DNA of 64,000 bases from NCBI GenBank assembly GCA_031761405.1, contig JASEVX010000003.1, positions 69,055,135-69,119,134 of the forward strand, written 5' to 3'. The notes below the pieces were generated by a model, which was not told the DNA's origin, made no database searches, and saw only the letters and a list, made by a program, of their open reading frames with translations. The stretch is from Serripes groenlandicus. Taxonomy: Eukaryota > Mollusca > Bivalvia > Cardiida > Cardiidae. Positions 58,501-64,000 of the stretch are shown here, one piece after another; within the stretch, counting starts at the first letter, position 1; every line of letters starts with the position of its first letter. A program made the position numbers and the translations under genes.

Positions 58501-59613
58501 GTATATCTGTCTATGTATGCGTCCGTCTTTCAAAGTAAACCTGTCTATGTATGTGTCTGTCAACTGCGGTATGTATATGTATGTGTATGTAAATCTGTCT
58601 ACCTATATATGTATGCGTCCGTCTATTGCTGTAAATCTGTTTATGTATGTGTCTGTCAATATGTCTACCTGTATATGTATGCGTCCGTATATTGCTGTAA
58701 ACCTATCTACGTAGCTGTCTGTCAATCTGTCTATCTGTCTATGTATGCGTCCGTCTATCGCAGTAAATATTTTTTTGTATGTATTTGTCAATCTGTCTAT
58801 ATGTCTATGTATGCGTCCGTCTATTGCTGTAAACCTGTCTACGTAGCTGTCTGTCAATCTGTCTACCTGTATATGTATGCGTCCGTCAACCGCAGTAAAC
58901 CTATCTATGTATGTGTCTGTCCGTCTATTGCTGTAAACCTGTCTACGTAACTGTCTGTCAATCTATCTACCTGTATATGTATGCGTCCGTCTATCGCAGT
59001 AAACCTGTCTATGTATGTGTATGTCAATCTGTATACCTGTATTTGTATGCGTCGGTCTATCGCAGTAAACCTGTCTATGTATGTGTCTGTCAATATGTCT
59101 ATGTATGCGTCCGTCCATCGCAGTAAACATGTCTATGTATGTGTCTGTCAATCTGTCTACCTGTATATGTATGCCTCTGTCTATCGCAGTAAACCTGTCT
59201 ATGTATGTGTATGTCAATATGTCTACCTGTATATGTATGCGTCCGTCTATCGCAGTAAACCTGTATATGTATGTGTCTGTCAATATGTCTATCTGTCTAG
59301 GTATGCGTCCGTTTATCGCAGTAAACCTGTCTATGTATGTGTCTGTCAATCTGTCTATCTGTCTAGGTATGCTTCCGTATATTGCTGTAAACCTGTCTAT
59401 GTATGTATCTGTCAATCTGTCTATCTGTCTAAGTACGCGTCCGTCCATCTCAGTAAACCTATCTATGTATGTGTCTGTCAATCTGTTTAAACAGTTCAGA
59501 CTTCCCTGTGTAATATGGTGAAATGAAAGGTTATTTTAGGTGTTGTGAGGTATCTCCATCTATCTATCTACCAATTGTCCCGTATGTACATTTGTCGCCT
59601 GCCATTATTCGTT

Positions 59614-61974
59614 TTTTATCTCACCTTATCACTCACCGTCCGGCGTCCGTAAGTACATGTACATGTACGTCCGTTTGTAAACACTTTCCTACAAATGACT
59701 TCTTCTACTAAATCAATGAACTGATTTCAAAATAACTTCACAGGAGTGTATTTAGGTAGCTTTCTTTGAGAGATGTTCAAAGAATTTAATTCCAAGGTTG
59801 TTGCGGCATCAGAAAAGAGGAACATTGCCAAACCTTGTCCAAAAGTACTTGTCTGATTTAAAAATAATTTGCACAAATGTTTGTTGGGGAACCTTCTACC
59901 AAAACTGTTTAAATTCCTCCGATCCGTTGAAAAACATGGTCGCCAGGAGGCGGAGCTTGTTTTCCTTATATGTGTATTATAAAGTCTTTAAAAATCTTCT
60001 TGTCCAAAAGTACCGGCCCAATTTAAAGATAATTTGGCACAAATGTTCCTTGGGAGACCTTCTACCAAAGTTGTTCAAAATAATCCGATCCGTTGAAAAA
60101 CGTGGCCGCCAGCGGGGAGGCTTGTTTTCCTTATATGTGCATTGTAAACAATTTAAAAATGTTTTTGTCCAAAAGTATGTGCCCGTTTTGAAAATAATTT
60201 GGCACACATTTTCTTTGGGTGACCTTCTACCAAGACTGCTGAAATTAGTCTGATGAAACACATGGCCGCCATGGAGCGGGGCTTGTTTTTAGCTCACCTG
60301 AGCTTTGCTCAAGGTGAGTTATTGTGATCGCCTTTTGTCCGGCGTCCGTCGTGCGTCGTGCGTCGTCCGTCGTCCGTCGTGCGTCAACTTCTTCTCCTCA
60401 GTAACCAGTGGGTCAATTTGGATGAAACTGCACAGAAAGCATCCGCTCAATGACCTCACCAGAATTCCTTCAAATCTTTGGGATCCATGCAAAATTCTGG
60501 TTTCCATGGCAACGAAACCGAAAAAACTTCAAAATTCTTCTTCTCCCAAACTGGTTGGCAGATTTTCAAATAATTTTGTAGAAATGTTCCTTAGATGACC
60601 CTCTATCATATTCCTTCAAGCCATGTTGATTGGTCGAAAAACATGGCCGCCAGGGGGTGCGGGGCTATTTTGCCTTATATGGCTATAGTGAAAACTTAAA
60701 AAATCTTCTCCTCCGAAAGTGCCGAAAGTGTCAGGCCGATTTTCAAATAATTTTGTAGAAATGTTCCTTGGGTGACCCTCTATCAGATTCCTTCAAGCCA
60801 TGTTGATTGGTCGAAAAACATGGCCACCAGGGGTGGTGGGGCTGATTTGCCTTATATGACTATAGTGCAAACTTAAAAAATCTTCTCCTCCAAAAGTGTC
60901 AGGCCGATTTTCAAATAATTTTGTAGAAATGTTTCTTGGGTGATCTTCTATCAGATTCCTTCAAGCCATGTTGATTGGTCAAAAACCATGGCCGCCAGGG
61001 GGCGGGGCTATTTTGCCTTTTATGGCTATAGTGAAAACTTAAAAAATCTTCTCCTCCATAAGTGTCGCGCCGATTTCCAAATAATTGTGTAGAAATGTTC
61101 CTTGGGTGACCTTCTATCAGATTCCTTCAAGCCATGTTGATTGGTCGAAAAACATGGCCGCCAGGGGGCGGGGCTATTTTGCCTTATATGGCCAAAGTGA
61201 AAACTTAAAAAATCTTCTCCTCCGAAAGTGTCAGGCTGATTTTCAAATAATTTTGTAGAAATGTTCCTTGGATGACCCTCTATCAGATTCCTTCAAGCCA
61301 AGTTGATTGGTCGAAAAACATGGCCGCCAGGGGGACGGGGCTATTTTGCCTTATATGGCTATAGTGAAAACTTAAAAAATCTTCTTCTCCGAAAGTGTCA
61401 GGCCGATTTTCAAATAATTGTGTAGAAATGTTCCTTGAATGACCCACTTTCAGATTCCTTCAAGCCATGTTGATTGGTCAAAAAACATGGCCGCCAGTGG
61501 GCAGGGCTATTTTGCACTATATGGCTATAGTGAAAACTCCAAAAGTGTCTGGCCGATTTTCAAATAATTTTGTAGAAATGTTCCTAGGGTGACCCTCTAT
61601 CAGATTCCTTCAAGCCAAGTTGATTGGTCGGAAACTATGGCTGCCATGGGGCGGGGCTTATAAAGGTAAAGTGAAAAAAAAAATCAGGTGAGCGATTCCA
61701 GGGCCATCATGGCCCTCTTGTTTTTATATGTAATATAGTGGAAACTTAAAAAAGTCTTCTTGTACTAAATCACTCGCCCGATTTGAAAAGAAATTGGCAC
61801 AAATGTTCCTTGTCTGACCCTCTGCCAAGTTTGTTCAATTTATTTTGATCCGTTGAAAAACATGGCCACCAGGGGGTTTCTTGTTTGACTTATATTTATA
61901 GAGTAAAAACATTGAAAACTATTGAAGTCCTATTTAATCAAGTGAGTGGCCATCATGGCCCTCTTGTTATTATT
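59614..61974 (+). mobile_element. Outer element with tandem core, split by a nested insertion
   Basis: Left part 59614-60291 has TCTCACCTTATCACTCACC, then about three core units (CCAAAAGTA, AATTTGGCACAAATGTTCC, TCCGTTGAAAAACATGG, GGGGCTTGTTTTT). It resumes at 61723 with ATATGTAATATAGTGGAAAC, one more core unit and the end AGTGAGTGGCCATCATGGCC, CTCTTG. No protein. The layout, conserved ends around a short tandem core, resembles the bivalve 'pearl' elements (now usually grouped with Helitron-like non-autonomous elements); that link is inference. Confidence 0.75.
60292..61722 (+). mobile_element. Nested element with ~167-bp tandem core (about 7 units)
   Basis: Starts AGCTCACCTGAGCTTTGCTC and ends CAGGTGAGCGATTCCAGGGC, CATCATGGCCCTCTTG, giving short complementary ends (AGCTCACCTGA and CAGGTGAGC). 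The core unit carries GCCGATTTTCAAATAATTTT, GTAGAAATGTTCCTTGGGTG, TTGATTGGTCGAAAAACATG and GCCGCCAGGGGGCGGGGCTA. Near 60345-60385 a (CGTCGTGCGT) stretch occurs. Fragments of this family lie at 33880 and 43598. Confidence 0.88.
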
Positions 61975-62578
61975 TTTAATTAATAATGCCTATCGATCAG
62001 TCACTTTTTTTCTGAATGCCAACTCATTTGAACCAAGTCATGCCAACTCCAACCTTCGGAGGATGAGAACTTGATATCGAGTACGCTCAGATAATCAGAT
62101 TACATACACAAACAGTTTTAGAATTAACATTATGGGGCCCATCATTATCCAGAGGATTAAAAGATGCTTGTCCGACAAGAAGACGAACAGAGAAGGTCCC
62201 GGTCGGATCATTTCGGGTAACATAACCCCGAAGGTTGGTTTTCGTGTGTAGTGGCCAATATACCAATAACTTCCAACTTTTTGTTTCCTAATAATCACCT
62301 CATGAAATAGTTTTTTGTTTGTTTTTTATTTATTTGGGTTTTACAGCTTGGGTTCAGATCAGCCTGAACACCTGCTCAGTATATTCAGAATCTATACAAG
62401 TTGACATAATCTTCAAAAAACTTGTATAAGTATTATATGAGCAGTGTATATCTTGATCACACTGTGTAGATGCATAGATTAACCTGGATATATACCCCAA
62501 CATACACGGGCTCATAATTATAAAGTATTTCTTGTTTGTTTTCAGGTGTAATATAACACAGTCCTGTCAGAAATACAT

Positions 62579-62798
62579 ATGGAGACAACAGACATGCATT
62601 CAGAGTTGGTAGATGAAGACAATGCAAATTGGTAAGACTCTATTTAATCGTTATTTTCGACTCTGTATTATCAGTCTGATATGATGGTTAGACGTTCACA
62701 GGTATTCAAAATATTGTCAATATTGTGGCAAATCGAGAAATGATGAACCATGCGGTAGAAAAGAAGGACAAAGAAGAAGTAGAAGAAGGAAAAAATAA
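62579..62798 (+). CDS. Possible small two-exon gene, copy 2 (hypothetical)
   Basis: Same model as at 602: acceptor TTTTCAG, ATG at 62579, donor after 62631, 70-bp intron, acceptor TTCACAG, second exon from 62702 to TAA at 62796-62798. It predicts 49 residues: METTDMHSELVDEDNANW, then YSKYCQYCGKSRNDEPCGRK and EGQRRSRRRKK. Conservation of frame and splice sites across the copies follows partly from their recent origin. Function unknown. Confidence 0.3.
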
Positions 62799-62923
62799 GA
62801 AAAATAAAAAGAAGAAGAAACAAGTAGAAGAAGGAGAAGAAGATGAAGATGAAATTTATGATAATGAAGATGTTTGCGATGATGATGATATGGATGATTG
62901 GGAATATGATGGTTATATTAATT

Positions 62924-62960
62924 GATGATGATAATAATGATGATAATGATAAAACGGATA

Positions 62961-63005
<45 letters not shown>

Positions 63006-63048
63006 ATGATGATGATGATGATGACGATACTGATGATGATATTCATTA
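62924..63048 (+). repeat. GAT trinucleotide microsatellite, copy 2
   Basis: Shorter counterpart of the tract at 959-1118. The length difference accounts for part of the size difference between the two duplicated blocks. Confidence 0.95.
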
Positions 63049-63258
63049 ATACTCATGCAGATGACAAAAATGAACGTTTTGATGCCAAATTGCCAATCAA
63101 TTTAAAGACTGAACAATATGTTATTATTCCTGTTACTTTACACGCGCGTGTAACTTCACCGTTAGTTGGTTTATATCACACGTGATACTGACCGCCAATA
63201 CACGTACCGTACACTATCCTGTGTCGCTGACTTGTTTTAAAGTCAAATCTTTTTACAG

Positions 63259-63558
63259 CGTTTAAATTTTGAAAATGAAAAGAGAACAATAAAATTTTGG
63301 ATTTAAAAATTTACGTTTGTGCTAAAAGTTCAACTTCCCGAAAGAAACTCTGTCTTTTAATTTGCTTATACTCTCGCGCCAAAATATAACAATTTGTTTC
63401 AACAATGGATACATCTGAAGACATGCCAGTTGTTTACATCTTTACCTGCTAAGAGAATGTCCCAAGACGGACTGTGCCCTGTAAATGTTGAATTGGCACT
63501 TAACAGTTTGATAGAGTCTTCGTGAGATTACTTTCTCGTTAGTTCCCAATATGAAACA
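63259..63558. other. No gene seen
   Basis: Unique sequence after the duplication. No exon or repeat is recognised. Confidence 0.45.
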
Positions 63559-63559
63559 T

Positions 63560-63641
63560 TATTTATAACTGTCATGCCTAGCACATAGTTATAACTGTCA
63601 AACCTAGCACATAGTTATAGCTGTCATGCCTAGCATATAGT
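63560..63641 (+). repeat. Three tandem copies of a ~28-bp unit
   Basis: ATAACTGTCATGCCTAGCAC and ATAGTT repeat three times with small changes. Confidence 0.9.
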
Positions 63642-63799
63642 CTCTGCGAATTCCACTCGAAGTCGTAAGAGATCGGGTCTGTTCGTAAAATTCCGATGGA
63701 AACTACATCAAACGGAAATCGCCGAGTTGAGTTCAGTTACATCGGGAAAGTGGAAGTGAATTGTTTCACTACAAGAGTCGAACATATTTCTTGGAAATG

Positions 63800-63905
63800 A
63801 AGAAGTGTTCATCCGCAGCAGTTTCTCTTTATTTATCAATATTTCTGAAAGTCGTCTGCTGATGATTTGCCAATTTGCGTCAGTAGGGAGGAAATGCTAA
63901 ATGTT
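63800..63905. mobile_element. TTAA foldback MITE, short remnant
   Basis: ATCCGCAGCAG and GAAAGTCGTCTGCTGATG face each other around AT-rich sequence, followed by GTCAGTAGGGAGG. The central hairpin is absent, as at 29690. Confidence 0.55.
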
Positions 63906-64000
63906 CACGAAATTAAAAAACATTTCCTGTTCACTTGGTATAAATCTGGTACTAGCATAACAAGTTTCTACAATAAATTTTAGTCTAATAATACATAGGT

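Larger units (their letters stand above)
49672..59488 (+). repeat. Long minisatellite of a 66-bp unit (about 9.8 kb)
   Basis: The unit is about CTATGTATGTGTCTGTCAAT, CTGTCTATCTGTC, TATGTATGCGTCCGTC, then a variable hexamer region and GTAAACCTGT. The variable region is mainly ATTGCTG, TTTCGAAG, ATCGCAG or ACCGCGG; another variant has CTACGTAGCTGTCTG. Because 66 is a multiple of three, several frames on both strands stay open for hundreds of codons (the longest is 375, at 52065-53192) with a 22-residue period such as MYVSVNLSICLCMRPSIA. I see no start context, splice site or domain supporting translation. Confidence 0.97.
61997..63258. repeat. Long direct duplication, copy 2
   Basis: Matches 1-1335 at an offset of 61996, decreasing with small deletions. 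The right boundary is after TTTTTACAG. Its left side follows an element end and TAATAATGCCTATCGA, which may mark the true left boundary. Confidence 0.95.

Noticed and set aside
49671..59521. Dozens of long ORFs on both strands (up to 375 codons) with a 22-residue repeat
   Set aside because: They come from a 66-bp minisatellite unit that lacks stops in several frames; no domain, splice or start evidence, and opposite-strand frames are equally open.
60319..60507. ORFs at 59798-60598 on both strands
   Set aside because: Non-coding termini and cores of the nested elements; the frames differ between units.

Overview
The window looks like a repeat-rich nuclear segment from an invertebrate, most likely a bivalve mollusc. 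The reasons are spliced exons with GT-AG introns, tRNA-headed SINEs ending in a GGCGTTAAACCC-type tail, elements whose tandem core carries AACATGGCCGCCAGGGGG, a TTATGCCCCTTTTT-type interspersed repeat, and decayed LINE and MULE genes. It is AT-rich, contains one 200-N assembly gap (4650-4849), and has no complete conventional gene. The organism assignment is inference from repeat families I recognise, not a search result.

Layout. 1-1335 and 61997-63258 are two near-identical copies of one block, each holding the same possible two-exon small gene. 1336-2370 holds palindromic and tandem repeats. From 4850 to 26984 on the + strand there is a chain of phase-compatible coiled-coil exons. I read these as the C-terminal tail of a guanylate-binding-protein (GBP)-type gene. 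Its core is a 21-codon exon (three heptads) duplicated in tandem with about 1.03 kb of flanking intron (12672-15670), then mixed with a 17-codon exon that is itself duplicated (17449-19040). An inverted paralog lies on the - strand: two exons of GBP C-terminal helical domain (45512-44761), then a damaged exon end (43.1 kb) and a short tail exon (41.5 kb). The two loci are tail to tail. No GTPase domain exon is visible for either.

Between and inside these loci are mobile-element remains: a - strand LINE (9.5-12.64 kb), a + strand LINE 3' end (20.3-21.4 kb), a - strand decayed ORF ending in a cysteine-rich CXC-like domain (21.6-23.5 kb), a MULE transposase pseudogene (25.2-26.0 kb), several SINEs, a TTAA-flanked foldback MITE family with at least ten copies (densest at 46-49 kb), and a second MITE family with TGAGCCGT ends.

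Satellite regions: a 2.5-kb minisatellite (34.4-36.95 kb) that appears to have grown inside a SINE, a 36-bp array (33 kb), CT tracts (3.1 and 4.9-5.7 kb), a 9.8-kb array of a 66-bp unit with higher-order repeats (49.67-59.49 kb), and nested elements with tandem cores (59.6-61.97 kb). The long ORFs of the 66-bp array follow from its unit length and are not annotated as genes.
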